The notes below the pieces were generated by a model. That model did no database searches. It saw nothing but the letters and a program-made list of their open reading frames with translations, and had not been told where the DNA came from. DNA of 64,000 nucleotides, from the NCBI GenBank assembly GCA_030748635.1, contig JASMLP010000069.1, forward strand, positions 1-64,000. The letters run 5' to 3'. The DNA is from Planctomycetota bacterium (GTDB lineage Bacteria > Planctomycetota > JACQVV01 > JASMLP01). A program made the position numbers and the translations under genes. Shown piece by piece: positions 33,095 to 42,624 of the stretch. Within the stretch, counting starts at the first letter, position 1. Each line of letters starts with the position of its first letter.

Positions 33095-34198
33095 TTGGGC
33101 TTATCTACCGAGACTTTTCTTTTTCTTGGAGGGCTCGCTTTTGTGGCCTCGGGGGGGATCTCCGCATTCCTGACCCACAAGATGAAGGGTTGGGCTCGGC
33201 GTTGGGGATTGGTCGATCGTCCTCGAGAAGCTGGGGACGAAAGATCCTCACTCCCTCTAGGAGGTGGGGTTGCGATTTTCTTCACAACCACGTTTCTTTT
33301 GCTCGCGGCGTTGGGTGGTTTGGAGTGGGTGTCCCGTTTTTTCCCCGAACGAATGCCCGAGGAACTCCTTCTGTATCTACCAGGGGTTCGATCTCGAATC
33401 CCCATGCTCCTTTGTGTTCTTCTGGGAGGCGCGTGTGTCTTTGGACTGGGCCTGGTCGATGATCGCTGGGGACTCGGTCCGGTTCCCAAGATTTTGGTCG
33501 TGACAGGGGTCGCGGTATTTTTGTCTTTCAATGATATTCGGCTGAGTTTCTTCGTTTCATCCTTCGGGGTGGGAATGGTGATTACCGTCGGCTGGGTATT
33601 GTTGGTGACCAATGCCTTTAACTTGTTAGATAACATGGATGGTCTTTCTGCGGGTGTGGCCATGATTGCGGGTTTTCTGATGCTGGGAGCAAGCTTGCAG
33701 ACCGGACACCTGTTTGTGGCCGCCTATCTGGTGGTGTTTATAGGCGCGGTGTTTGGATTTCTGATTCACAATCTCGCTCCCGCTTCGATTTTCATGGGCG
33801 ATGCCGGAAGCCTCTATGTTGGGTATACGATATCCGTGTTGGTGATTCTTTCGACCTTTTATGAGCCGGCTTATCCGGTGTACCCGATCGTACTGCCGCT
33901 TATCATTCTTGCGGTCCCTCTTTACGACACTCTGAGTGTGATTGTGATCCGATTCAGAGAGGGGCGAGCCATTTTTCGTGGAGACAAATGCCACCTTTCC
34001 CATCGTCTGGTCGCGATGGGGATGGGGGTTCGAGAGGCGGTCCTCACGATTTATCTGCTTACCCTGTCGTGTGGTTTGGTGGGATTGATGCTTTATCGAA
34101 CGGATGATGTGGGGGCGGTCATTGTTGCGGCGCAGGTGATTCTGATCCTTTCTGTTCTCGCACTTCTTGAACAAACGGGTCGTCGGAGTCGGCGTTGA
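33095..34198 (+). CDS. WecA/TagO-like undecaprenyl-phosphate sugar-1-phosphate transferase
   Basis: A 367-residue protein with ten or eleven transmembrane helices and the MraY/WecA signatures: GGGVAIF, GLVDDRWGLGP (catalytic aspartates), NAFNLLDNMDGLSAG, SIFMGDAGSLYVGY and a HLSHR-type cytoplasmic loop. It moves a GlcNAc- or related sugar-1-phosphate onto undecaprenyl phosphate and starts polysaccharide or O-antigen synthesis. The next gene, an O-antigen ligase overlapping it at the stop codon, supports this. The TTG start is weakly supported. Confidence 0.92.
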   Translation: MGLSTETFLFLGGLAFVASGGISAFLTHKMKGWARRWGLVDRPREAGDERSSLPLGGGVAIFFTTTFLLLAALGGLEWVSRFFPERMPEELLLYLPGVRSRIPMLLCVLLGGACVFGLGLVDDRWGLGPVPKILVVTGVAVFLSFNDIRLSFFVSSFGVGMVITVGWVLLVTNAFNLLDNMDGLSAGVAMIAGFLMLGASLQTGHLFVAAYLVVFIGAVFGFLIHNLAPASIFMGDAGSLYVGYTISVLVILSTFYEPAYPVYPIVLPLIILAVPLYDTLSVIVIRFREGRAIFRGDKCHLSHRLVAMGMGVREAVLTIYLLTLSCGLVGLMLYRTDDVGAVIVAAQVILILSVLALLEQTGRRSRR

Positions 34199-36408
34199 TG
34201 TTCCAGTATCTGCTGGAGCGCCTGGTCTGGATCCTGGTGGGGACTCTTCTCGTCTGCCGGCCGATGGTGGGAGAGGCCGCCGGATTTGGTGTGAATTTGT
34301 CGCTTCAAGTGTTGGTAGGAGTCGCGTGTGTCCTCCACGGTTTCGTGGTGAGTCGCTCCCAGGGGAGAGGATGGGGGCGATCCGGTTTCGGTTGGATTCT
34401 GGGCATCTGGTTTTTCTGGTTAGGAGTAGGTTTCTGGGTTGCCGATTACCGTATGGCTGCGGGGGTCCGGGTGTTGTCATGGATATCCGATGGCCTTTTG
34501 TTCCTCCTGATGGTTTCCCTGGGGCGTGATCTCCGGATCGCACGGGTCGGACTTCGGGTGGTACTGGGAACAGGGGCGGCTCTGGGCCTCTACGGTCTCT
34601 ATCAGTGGGGCATCGGTTTGCCTCTTGTCCGGCATGAATATCTCCTGTCGGGAAGTGGGTTGACCCAGTTCATGGGAGAAGGGACTCGGGATCTGTTTCA
34701 CGCCCGACTGGATACCGATCGAGCGTTTGCCTCTTTTCTGACCCCCAATCTCTTTGGTGGTTATCTGGCCCTACTCTTTCCGGTGGCGCTCGGTTATCTC
34801 CTGGATCGCTTGCGGGAGCCTCGCGGGTTGAGTGGATGGGGGGTGAAAGTACACGCTTTCCTGATTCTGTTGTGTATTGGGGTGGGTTTGCTTTTCACGG
34901 TGAGTCGTGGAGCGTTACTCGCGTTAGGAATCGCTTTGCCTCTTCTGGGGGTGAACTGGAGGGGAGTGGATCGGCCGCGTGGGAAGCGATCCATAGTCAT
35001 CTGGGTTTTGATTCTCGGGTGCGCGGGACCGGTGATTTATGGATTGGCCAGTCGATTGAAGCCGGAATCGTTGTCTGACTTGCGGTCGGTTCAATTCCGG
35101 CTCGGTTACTGGGAAGGGGCTTTGCGAGTTGCATCCAGGAATCCCATTTTCGGAGTCGGTATTTCCAACCTGGAAGAACATTACTATGCGTTGAAATCTC
35201 CCGATGCGCCTGAGGTTCAGAACGCCCATAACAACTATTTTCAGTTAGCGGCCGAAGCGGGTTTTCCGGGCTTGATGATTTTCTTCTTTTTCTGGGGGAT
35301 CTGGCTGCGCCGCGTGCGAGAGATCGGAGGGTCGTCGGAGGTCGGGGGTCACGCAAAGGGTGCTTGGGGTGACGGATTTTGGATGGTCGGGGTGGCCACC
35401 TGTTTCCTCTCGATCTTGTTTTTGCGCGGATTTGGAAGGAGTTTCACCGATCACGCCTATGCAACGACATTCGGAGGTTGGGGGTTTCTGATCCTGTGGA
35501 TCGGTTTGCTGGCCTATGGAGTGGTCGCCTTGTCACGGTCCGATGAAACCGTTCCGGGTGGGGACCGGATGGTGCAGCGTGGACTCTGTGCTGGAGTGGT
35601 TGTCTTCTGGATCCATTCTCTGGTGGAATTTGGTCTCTATAGCATGGGGTTATCGCAAATTCTGATGGCGGTAGCGGCGCTGGCTGTTGTTCTGTCGGAT
35701 GGGCCGACTCGGTCGATGTCGGTACCCGAGGAGGGAAGAGGGAACCGTGGGTTGGTTGGAGTCTGTTTCGCATTGATTCCTCTTATCGCTCTCACTCAGT
35801 GGGTGATTCCCAGGGGACTCGCTTCCGATCGTGAACACGATGTCGCGCTGGAAACCCCAGACGTTCAAGAGGCGATTCGTCATGCGACCGAATCGTGTCG
35901 GCTGAATCCATGGAATGCGAATACCGCGTGGACACTGGTTCGGTTGCGTTCAAAGCTGTGGAGGTTGTCAGTCGGGGATTCCATAGACTCGAGAGAGTCT
36001 ATCTGGAAGGCTCTCGAAAAAGATTTCGAACGAACGGCTCATTTGCGTCCGAGGAATGCGGGACTGTGGGCTTTCTGGGGCCAGTTGAGTCAGGAGAGGA
36101 TCTTGCAACTTATTTCCCAGAGCTCTTCGCCAAAAGATCGTCAAGTTTTGATCAACTCTCTGGATTCGGAGGTGCTCCCTCGATTCCTTCGAGCAGTCGA
36201 CCTCTATCCAAGCAAGCCGAGATATCGGCTTCTTTTGGCTCGTACGTACCGAATGCTTGAGAAGCCGACTCTCGCGAGTTATCAGTACCAACAGGCGATG
36301 GAGTTGTCGAATCAGGTGGTTCATCCTCGACTCCGCTTGAGTCCAGCTGAGGTTCAGGAGATCGAACTCTTCGGACAACGTCTTGAAGAGAGGGGGGGTG
36401 ATCGATGA
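34198..36408 (+). CDS. O-antigen ligase/polymerase family membrane protein with C-terminal TPR-like region
   Basis: 736 residues: about eleven transmembrane helices in residues 1-520, with the Wzy_C/WaaL segment containing LLFTVSRGALLALG and NPIFGVGISNLEEHYY...HNNYFQLAAEAGFPG (the long periplasmic loop with the functional His). A soluble tail (about residues 540-736) has TPR-like repeats. Such proteins join lipid-linked O-antigen to lipid A core or polymerise glycans. ATG 34198 overlaps the stop of the WecA-like gene (TGATG), so both are co-translated. Confidence 0.88.
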   Translation: MFQYLLERLVWILVGTLLVCRPMVGEAAGFGVNLSLQVLVGVACVLHGFVVSRSQGRGWGRSGFGWILGIWFFWLGVGFWVADYRMAAGVRVLSWISDGLLFLLMVSLGRDLRIARVGLRVVLGTGAALGLYGLYQWGIGLPLVRHEYLLSGSGLTQFMGEGTRDLFHARLDTDRAFASFLTPNLFGGYLALLFPVALGYLLDRLREPRGLSGWGVKVHAFLILLCIGVGLLFTVSRGALLALGIALPLLGVNWRGVDRPRGKRSIVIWVLILGCAGPVIYGLASRLKPESLSDLRSVQFRLGYWEGALRVASRNPIFGVGISNLEEHYYALKSPDAPEVQNAHNNYFQLAAEAGFPGLMIFFFFWGIWLRRVREIGGSSEVGGHAKGAWGDGFWMVGVATCFLSILFLRGFGRSFTDHAYATTFGGWGFLILWIGLLAYGVVALSRSDETVPGGDRMVQRGLCAGVVVFWIHSLVEFGLYSMGLSQILMAVAALAVVLSDGPTRSMSVPEEGRGNRGLVGVCFALIPLIALTQWVIPRGLASDREHDVALETPDVQEAIRHATESCRLNPWNANTAWTLVRLRSKLWRLSVGDSIDSRESIWKALEKDFERTAHLRPRNAGLWAFWGQLSQERILQLISQSSSPKDRQVLINSLDSEVLPRFLRAVDLYPSKPRYRLLLARTYRMLEKPTLASYQYQQAMELSNQVVHPRLRLSPAEVQEIELFGQRLEERGGDR

Positions 36409-36442
36409 TCATCGGGTCTTTGATCCGAATGAGAAAGAATCG

Positions 36443-37753
36443 ATGACCGAAATACTCCCCTTTGAAGCTGTGACCTACGATCCTTCCAGGGTCTCTCTCA
36501 ACGATGTCGTAGTCCTTCCCTACGACAAGATCGATGAGGAGGCACGAGCTCGTTATCTGGAAAGAGATCCTTACAATCTCGTGCGTATCTCTTTGCCGGA
36601 TATCGAAGAGGGTGAAGAGCGTTATCACAAAGCGGCCGAGATGTATCGTGCCTGGCGAGACGAGGGTATTTTTCGACGAGATGAACGTCCGGGGTTACAC
36701 CTCTACCACCAACTGTTCGAGTACAAAGGCAGAGGGTATACACGCAAAGGGTTTGTGGCTCGGGTCCGGGTGGAGGATCCGGTTTCCGGAGATATCCTGG
36801 GGCACGAAAAAACTTTTCGGGGTCCGGTTGCTGATCGACTGGCATTGCTTTCAGCGATGCGTGTACATCTCGGACAGATCTTTCTCCTCTATGACGATCC
36901 GGAGGGAGAGCTCGACTCGATATTGAATTCATGCCTGGATCCGGGGGTCCCTCCTCGTTTGCAGGCGATCGAATCCAGTGGCGAGGTCCATCGGCTTTGG
37001 ACGGTCGGCGATCGAGATGTTCACGCCCAGGTGAGCCGTTTCTTCCAGTCGACGCCGCTCACGATAGCCGATGGACATCATCGTTATCAGACCGCCTGGG
37101 AATTCATGAATCGAGGCGGAGGTCCAGCTCATGTGATGGCAACCCTCGTGTCGTTTCAGGATGCGGGTCTTATGGTGTTGCCAGCTCATCGACTGGTCCT
37201 GGAAAAAGGACTTCCACCGATCGATCGAATCCGAGAGATTCTCGAGCCAATTGTTGAATTTCGGCCTTATCCTTTTGGCGATCCGATATCTCGGGATCGT
37301 GCTCGACAAGAACTCGAGGAGGATGTTCGGATCGAAAGCTACCGCACTCCAACTTTTGGTTTGGCATTGGGTGGAGAAAATTCTTTTTGGTTACTGAAGG
37401 TGCGGGACCCAAAACAGGTTGTGAGCCACATCGCGGGGAAAGAATCGAGCGAATGGAAGAGTCTTGGAGTGGTTTTACTTCATCGTCTGGTCCTGGAGGA
37501 AGGGTTGGGATTGGATTCTTCGGAGATCGATGCTGGAGGCGTGGTGGACTATGTTCGGGAAGCGAGCCGAGCAGTCGACGAGGTTATCGAGGGAAATGCG
37601 GGAGCTTGTGTTTTGACCAGTTCCACTCGGGTAGAGCAGGTTCGCGACCTGAGTCAACGTCGCGAACGGATGCCTCACAAGTCGACCGATTTTTTCCCAA
37701 AACTGCTGGCCGGGATGGTGCTGGATGAATTTGACGGAGTTCGCTCTACGTGA
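36443..37753 (+). CDS. DUF1015 family protein
   Basis: From ATG 36443 the protein has 436 residues and starts LPFEAVTYDPSRV...VVVLPYDKI, the DUF1015 opening. Further landmarks are LYHQLFEYKGRGYTRKGFVA, IADGHHRYQTAWEF and MPHKSTDFFPKLLAGMVL. The family is widespread and often adjacent to a class V aminotransferase and serine-pathway genes, as here, but its biochemical activity is not firmly known. The frame is open from 36383, inside the ligase gene; the family-typical N-terminus fits 36443. Its end overlaps the aminotransferase start by 4 bases (GTGA). Confidence 0.9.
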   Translation: MTEILPFEAVTYDPSRVSLNDVVVLPYDKIDEEARARYLERDPYNLVRISLPDIEEGEERYHKAAEMYRAWRDEGIFRRDERPGLHLYHQLFEYKGRGYTRKGFVARVRVEDPVSGDILGHEKTFRGPVADRLALLSAMRVHLGQIFLLYDDPEGELDSILNSCLDPGVPPRLQAIESSGEVHRLWTVGDRDVHAQVSRFFQSTPLTIADGHHRYQTAWEFMNRGGGPAHVMATLVSFQDAGLMVLPAHRLVLEKGLPPIDRIREILEPIVEFRPYPFGDPISRDRARQELEEDVRIESYRTPTFGLALGGENSFWLLKVRDPKQVVSHIAGKESSEWKSLGVVLLHRLVLEEGLGLDSSEIDAGGVVDYVREASRAVDEVIEGNAGACVLTSSTRVEQVRDLSQRRERMPHKSTDFFPKLLAGMVLDEFDGVRST

Positions 37754-38820
37754 CGCACCGGAAATTGTTTCTCCCCGGACCCACTGAAGTCGACGATCGG
37801 ACTCTCGCGGCCATGGCAACGCCGATGATTGGACACCGATCATCCGAATTCCGAGAGCTTTATCGGAGTACCTCGGAAAAACTACAGGAATTGCTCGAGA
37901 CCTCCTCCTCGGTGTTCGTGCTCACCGGGAGTGCGACCATGGCGATGGAGATGGCCGTTCGTAATGCCTGTCAGGTCCGTTGTCTGAATCTCGTATGCGG
38001 CGCGTTCAGCCAGCGCTGGCACGAGATCACGCGCGCATGTGGTATCGAGGCCGACCGTCTCGATGTGGATTGGGGGCGAGCGCATACGCCCGAAGAGGTT
38101 CGGCGGGCACTTGGAGAGTCGACTTACGATTGCGTGACCGTGGTGTACAGTGAAACTTCCACCGGAATTCTCAATCCTCTCGAGGCGATTGCGGAGACCG
38201 TTCGGGAGTTTCCAGATACGTTTCTGTTGGTCGATGCTGTCAGCGCGATGGGAGGAACGAAAATTTCAGGTGACTTTCTGGGCGTGGACGTCCTTTTCGC
38301 GGGAGTTCAAAAAGCCTTCGGAGTACCGCCAGGGATTGTCCCGTGTCTGGTGACTCCTCGGCTTCTGGAACGTTCGTCCGCTATTGCGGACAAGGGGTAC
38401 TTTCTCGACTTCGAGGTTCATGCCAAAGCTCACTCCAAGTGGCAAACGCTCTCGACTCCGGCCATCAGTCAACTGTATGCGTTGAATGTTCGACTGGACC
38501 AGATTTTCGAAGAAGGACTGGAGGCTGTTTATCAGCGGCATCAGGATATGGCGAATATCACCAGGACGTGGGCTCGGGAACGATTCGAACTGTTTACCGA
38601 TCCAGATTATTTGTCGCCTACTTTGACTGTGATTCGTAACACCCGGGGAATTTCTGTGGCCGGGCTCAATGAGTATCTGGCGGGGAAGGGTGTGGTCCTG
38701 GCCAACGGTTACGGTTCTCTCAAAGAGAAGACGTTTCGTATTTCTCACATGGGTTCCGTGCAGCCCGAAGAGGTGGAGGAACTGTTGGGATGGATCGACG
38801 AATTTTTGGAAAAGAATTGA
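37750..38820 (+). CDS. Class V aminotransferase (alanine-glyoxylate / serine-pyruvate / phosphoserine type)
   Basis: A 356-residue PLP enzyme of fold type I: FLPGPTEVDDRTLAAM, MIGHRSSEF, VFVLTGSATMAMEMA, SETSTGILNP, VDAVSAMGG (PLP-binding Asp) and the Schiff-base Lys in FAGVQKAFGVPPGI. The PGPTEV and GHR signatures fit the SPT/AGT branch, including the alternative phosphoserine aminotransferases that occur next to DUF1015 genes. Glyoxylate/serine metabolism or serine synthesis is therefore likely. GTG start, coupled to the DUF1015 gene. Confidence 0.92.
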   Translation: MTHRKLFLPGPTEVDDRTLAAMATPMIGHRSSEFRELYRSTSEKLQELLETSSSVFVLTGSATMAMEMAVRNACQVRCLNLVCGAFSQRWHEITRACGIEADRLDVDWGRAHTPEEVRRALGESTYDCVTVVYSETSTGILNPLEAIAETVREFPDTFLLVDAVSAMGGTKISGDFLGVDVLFAGVQKAFGVPPGIVPCLVTPRLLERSSAIADKGYFLDFEVHAKAHSKWQTLSTPAISQLYALNVRLDQIFEEGLEAVYQRHQDMANITRTWARERFELFTDPDYLSPTLTVIRNTRGISVAGLNEYLAGKGVVLANGYGSLKEKTFRISHMGSVQPEEVEELLGWIDEFLEKN

Positions 38821-38952
38821 TTGGTTGAGTGGCGGGCGATGTGGGCTCGGCGGTTGTTCCCTGCCGATTTCAGTTGTTTCTGTTTGGGTTCTCTCTTTCA
38901 TCACGGGAAAACTTCATTCTTAGGAGTTCCCCGTGCATGGGTAGCTTATGGC

Positions 38953-38982
38953 TTTACAGGGGGAGCCCTACTCCCGTACTCT
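38953..38982 (+). promoter_or_regulatory. Possible promoter TTTACA-N18-TACTCT
   Basis: In the 218-base gap before the gene at 39039, TTTACA (38953-38958) and TACTCT (38977-38982) are 18 bases apart. The -10 is only 3/6. A GGGAG/CTCCC inverted repeat lies in the spacer. Confidence 0.3.
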
Positions 38983-39038
38983 GAGATCATTCTGGATGGT
39001 TCGGTTTCTGTAATCGTGGCTTGTGAGGAGTGGCTCCT

Positions 39039-39512
39039 ATGATTCGTCTTTTCAGATTTTTCCTGGTGATTTCCCTTGTCTGGACGGTATCCGCGGTTTC
39101 TACATGGGCCCAGGAGGATGATCGATGGCGTTCCGATCGAAGAGGCTCTCGGGATTCACGGGATTCTAGAGATTCTCGGGATTCTCGGAATTCTAGAGAT
39201 GAACTTGGACCTCGGCAGGGGGGACCCAAGATGGGTGGCGGTGGCGGTGGCGGTGGCGTTGCCTTGGCCGTTGAAGGGAAGTTTGTGTTTGTGGTGAGTG
39301 GGGGCACTCTTTACAAGATTGATAGCGAAAGCCTCAAAATCCTGGGCAGTGTTCAGTTGGGCTCCCGGAGTATGGGAGAACGCCGTGGCGGGCGACCGGA
39401 CTCCCGTCGAGACGAACGGGACGAAGGAGACCGTCGTCGGGAATCGTGGGGACGGGACGAGGAGGAGGAAGAACGTCCTCGTCGTCGATGGGATCGAGAC
39501 AAGGACGAATAG
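39039..39512 (+). CDS. Secreted low-complexity (Asp-Ser-Arg and Gly-rich) protein
   Basis: A signal peptide (cleavage near STWAQ) is followed by six Ser-Arg-Asp/Asn triplets, a run of eight Gly, one short beta-hairpin unit (GKFVFVVSGGTLYKIDSESLKILG, like a single blade of a beta-propeller) and a strongly charged Arg/Asp/Glu tail. GAGGAG lies 9 bases before ATG 39039. The polyampholytic tail suggests a disordered surface or periplasmic protein. Function unknown; upstream of the SUMF1 lipoprotein gene. Confidence 0.65.
   Translation: MIRLFRFFLVISLVWTVSAVSTWAQEDDRWRSDRRGSRDSRDSRDSRDSRNSRDELGPRQGGPKMGGGGGGGGVALAVEGKFVFVVSGGTLYKIDSESLKILGSVQLGSRSMGERRGGRPDSRRDERDEGDRRRESWGRDEEEEERPRRRWDRDKDE
39147..39200 (+). 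repeat. Six 9-base coding repeats (Ser-Arg-Asp)n
   Basis: Units of the type TCTCGGGAT, alternating with TCTAGAGAT and TCACGGGAT forms, keep the frame. One unit encodes Asn instead of Asp. A run of Gly codons follows shortly after. Confidence 0.8.
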
Positions 39513-39533
39513 ATCGAATAGGAGGAGGATCCT

Positions 39534-40799
39534 TTGAGTCCTCTTCTTCCCTATATTTCGATGACATCATTTTTTGTTCTGGAGATTCGTTGGTATCTCT
39601 TGCTCTCCTTCCTCCTGCTGGGGGGGTGTTCCACTCGTGGAGTGATTCCCGGCATGGATTCTCAGGAGGGTTGGGATCTGACGATTTCCGCTTTACGACT
39701 CGAAGGAGATGTGAAGCGGATCGATAGACGGGTTGGGGAAGTGGAGGTCTTGCGTCGGATGCCGATCGAAGATCGGGAATTTCTGGAAGTGATTGTGCAT
39801 CCCTTTGAGTCGCTGATGAGTCAGACCGTGTCTGATCAGGTTGTGGTTCATCTAGGGGACGCGACTCCAGAAGGCATGCCTGTGCAAGTTTCTGCGGTTC
39901 GAATCTACCGGACTCCCTTCAAGGAATTTCGCCGGATTCGAATGCCGGAGGTGGAGCGGGAAGTTCTGGAGATGATTTTGCGTCATGCTCGGATTCATCG
40001 GGAAGCTCGCGGTTTCGATCAGTTTTTGAAGCGTCGACGCGAGGAAATCGGTCGAAAGGTAGAGGGGATGGTGTATGTAGAGATGCCCCGGGGCCGATTT
40101 CGGATGGGACGGGATGGGGCTTATAAAAACGAGCAGCCGCAACATACGGTTTCCATCACCCCTTTTTTCATCGATCAGTATGAGGTGACGAACGAGCAAT
40201 ATGATCGGTTCATGAAGGCTGGTGGATATGGGGCGAGCAAGTACTGGTCGGCATCTGGATGGGCATGGTTGAAACTGACGGGTATCAAGGCTCCGGCGGT
40301 TTGGGAGCCGTTGACGGATTCCAATCGGAATGTACCGGTACGTGGGGTCAGTTGGTATGAAGCTGACGCCTATGCTCGCTGGGCCGGAAAAAAACTTCCG
40401 ACCGAAGTTCAGTGGGAATGCGCGGCTCGGGGCCCTTTCGATTTACGATGGCCCTGGGGGAACTCTTTTCAGGACTACTGTAATCATTACGGTTTGGAGT
40501 ATCGAAAGCCCTGGTCGGTGGGGACGAATCCGCGCGGACGATCCCCGGTCGGTGCCGAAGATATGTCGGGTAATGTCAGTGAATGGGTTTCGGATTGGTA
40601 TAGCAGTCGTACGTACACCAAGGCGAATCGGAGCGATTCGAAAGGCCCCAAAACAGGTCGAAAGCGAGTTTTGCGTGGCGGAGCGTACGATTCTCATCTA
40701 TTTGAACTCTCCACGAGCTATCGCGACTGGTCGCCTCCGAATCATCGGCATCCGACCTTTGGGTTCCGGTGTGTGATCTCTTTGCCACCGGCGGATTAA
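39534..40799 (+). CDS. SUMF1/FGE-like domain lipoprotein
   Basis: A lipoprotein signal ends in FLLLGGC (Cys32) and a 140-residue N-terminal region without a recognised domain follows. The FGE-sulfatase domain (about residues 180-417) has GRFRMGRDG, VTNEQYDRFM, LPTEVQWECAARG, LRWPWG, DMSGNVSEWVSDW and TFGFRCV. The canonical FGE catalytic Cys pair is not clearly present, so it is more likely a C-type-lectin-like binding fold than a sulfatase activator. TTG 39534 is chosen because GGAGGAGG (39521-39528) lies at ideal spacing. It may function with the kinase-SUMF1 system type found at 21367. Confidence 0.88.
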   Translation: MSPLLPYISMTSFFVLEIRWYLLLSFLLLGGCSTRGVIPGMDSQEGWDLTISALRLEGDVKRIDRRVGEVEVLRRMPIEDREFLEVIVHPFESLMSQTVSDQVVVHLGDATPEGMPVQVSAVRIYRTPFKEFRRIRMPEVEREVLEMILRHARIHREARGFDQFLKRRREEIGRKVEGMVYVEMPRGRFRMGRDGAYKNEQPQHTVSITPFFIDQYEVTNEQYDRFMKAGGYGASKYWSASGWAWLKLTGIKAPAVWEPLTDSNRNVPVRGVSWYEADAYARWAGKKLPTEVQWECAARGPFDLRWPWGNSFQDYCNHYGLEYRKPWSVGTNPRGRSPVGAEDMSGNVSEWVSDWYSSRTYTKANRSDSKGPKTGRKRVLRGGAYDSHLFELSTSYRDWSPPNHRHPTFGFRCVISLPPAD

Positions 40800-40847
40800 C
40801 AAGGCGGCAAGTAGCGTTCTCATCAGGGGTTGAGACTTGTGCCCCGC

Positions 40848-40876
40848 TTGACGCTCGGAGGGGGACTCCCTATCCT
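40848..40876 (+). promoter_or_regulatory. Sigma-70 promoter TTGACG-N17-TATCCT
   Basis: -35 TTGACG (40848-40853), spacer 17, -10 TATCCT (40871-40876). It precedes the lolC/E-lolD operon with a leader of about 40 bases. Confidence 0.6.
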
Positions 40877-40923
40877 ATCCGGCTTGCTCCTCGATCGTTG
40901 AGGAAGCTGGAGTTTTCTCTTCG

Positions 40924-42624
40924 ATGTATAAATATTTTCTCAGTCTTCGCTACTTTCATGCGCGCGTGATCACGTTCATGGCCATCCTTCTCGTGGCGGT
41001 CGGGGTCATGGTGTTGGTGGTTGTCCTCTCTGTGATGGGAGGGTTTCAGAAGCAATTCAAGGAACGCTTGAGAGGAACACTCTCTCATGTGATTCTGGAG
41101 CAGAAGTCGCGTTACGGTACGGTACCGAAAATTCCGATCGAACAGGTCGAGCAAACGGTACGAGAGGCCAGTCCGTTGATTCAGGGGGTGGCTCCCAAGT
41201 TGACCGGTCTGGTCCTTGTCGGTCGCTCCGGTGACTGGTCGGGGTGCCAGGTTTATGGGATTCAGTACGAGAAGGAGGTCGAGGTCGGCAAGCTCAAAGA
41301 GTATTTGTTGACGAATACTCGACTCAAGAAGAATCGTCTGATTCGCCTTTTCGAGCAGCGTCGTCACCAGGTCCGTTTCGAGATCGATCAATATCATGTG
41401 GATGATAGTCATGGTGCGGTCGATCTCTTTGCGCGAGAAATTCATACCGGTTTTCCTGGGGAAGCTTTTGGATCTGCGCGAGGCCTTCAAAAGTTCCGAA
41501 AGAAACGGGAAATCTGGGAGTATGGAGTGGTCCTGCGGTTTTCCGGGGAAGGCAAATTGCTGGGAGAAGTCCTGTACCCCGATAAAATCCAAAGTTTGCG
41601 TCGGCGTTTTGGTGAGAGAATTCAGGATTTTCCTTCTCAATCGATCGATCGGAATGAGATCGAAAAGGATATTTCAAGATATATTCAGGACTGGAATGCG
41701 TTGTACGCGGAGCAAGATGTGGATGGATTGGTCGAGCGAATCGATCCAAATCATTTCGATCAAGGGGGGTTGCAACTAGAAGATCCCCTGGCTTCGATGG
41801 ACGAAGAGGTTCCTCCGATTCTGGTCGGGATCGATCTGTTTCGTCGGTACCGGATGGTTCGAGGACGGAAGATCGAATTGCTTACGGGAGTCGAAGATTC
41901 GGAAACTCAGGAACTCAAGGCCAAGCGGCGCCAGTTCCGGGTGGTCGGGGCATTCAAGTCGGGGATGGTCGAATACGACAAGCAACTGATTTACGGTCGC
42001 CTGGAAGACATGAAGAAGTTTTTCGAGGTAGAGCATGCCGACACGATCAGTGTTTCATTGAACGACATCGAACGCGGGGCCGAGGTGCAGCAGGATTTGC
42101 GCCGGGCTCCGGATTTGGCTGGGTGGTGGGTCTCGACCTGGGAGGACAAGCGATCCAATTTGCTCGCCGCGGTTCGGATGGAAAAGTTTGTGATGAAGAT
42201 CATCCTCGGTCTGATCGTTCTTCTGGCTCTGGTCACGATTGTGGTGATTTTGATTCTCTTGATCATAGAAAAGACTCGCGATATAGGGATTCTGAAGTCT
42301 CTGGGAGCTTCTTCTCTGGGGGTGATGCAGATCTTCGTACTCAATGGTTTTTTGATCGCTCTATTCGGAAGTCTTCTGGGAGTTTCGGGTGGCGTCTTCT
42401 TTGTCGAGAACGTGAATGCTATCGAAAACAAGATCTACGACCTGACCGGACATCGTTTGTATCCCCGTGATATTTACTACCTGGATCAAATCCCATCCGA
42501 TCTGGATTTCCACGATATTTTTACCGTGGTTCTGGTGACCTTGGTCTCCAGTCTCTTGTTGTGCGCGATTCCGGCCATCAAGGCCGCTCGCCTCGATCCG
42601 GTGGAGGCGTTTCAGTACGAATGA
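40924..42624 (+). CDS. LolC/LolE-family lipoprotein-release ABC permease
   Basis: 566 residues: one N-terminal transmembrane helix (about residues 15-40), a very large periplasmic region and three C-terminal helices with FtsX/MacB-type motifs ([51 protein letters not shown]). The family works with LolD to extract lipoproteins from the inner membrane. The periplasmic part is longer than in E. coli LolC (about 400 aa in total), with an inserted charged region at about residues 120-290. The end overlaps lolD by 4 bases. Confidence 0.88.
   Translation: MYKYFLSLRYFHARVITFMAILLVAVGVMVLVVVLSVMGGFQKQFKERLRGTLSHVILEQKSRYGTVPKIPIEQVEQTVREASPLIQGVAPKLTGLVLVGRSGDWSGCQVYGIQYEKEVEVGKLKEYLLTNTRLKKNRLIRLFEQRRHQVRFEIDQYHVDDSHGAVDLFAREIHTGFPGEAFGSARGLQKFRKKREIWEYGVVLRFSGEGKLLGEVLYPDKIQSLRRRFGERIQDFPSQSIDRNEIEKDISRYIQDWNALYAEQDVDGLVERIDPNHFDQGGLQLEDPLASMDEEVPPILVGIDLFRRYRMVRGRKIELLTGVEDSETQELKAKRRQFRVVGAFKSGMVEYDKQLIYGRLEDMKKFFEVEHADTISVSLNDIERGAEVQQDLRRAPDLAGWWVSTWEDKRSNLLAAVRMEKFVMKIILGLIVLLALVTIVVILILLIIEKTRDIGILKSLGASSLGVMQIFVLNGFLIALFGSLLGVSGGVFFVENVNAIENKIYDLTGHRLYPRDIYYLDQIPSDLDFHDIFTVVLVTLVSSLLLCAIPAIKAARLDPVEAFQYE

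Noticed and set aside
38821-39042. A 73-codon frame between the aminotransferase and the DSR-repeat gene
   Set aside because: It overlaps the well-supported start at 39039, has no ribosome site and the region reads better as a promoter-containing gap.
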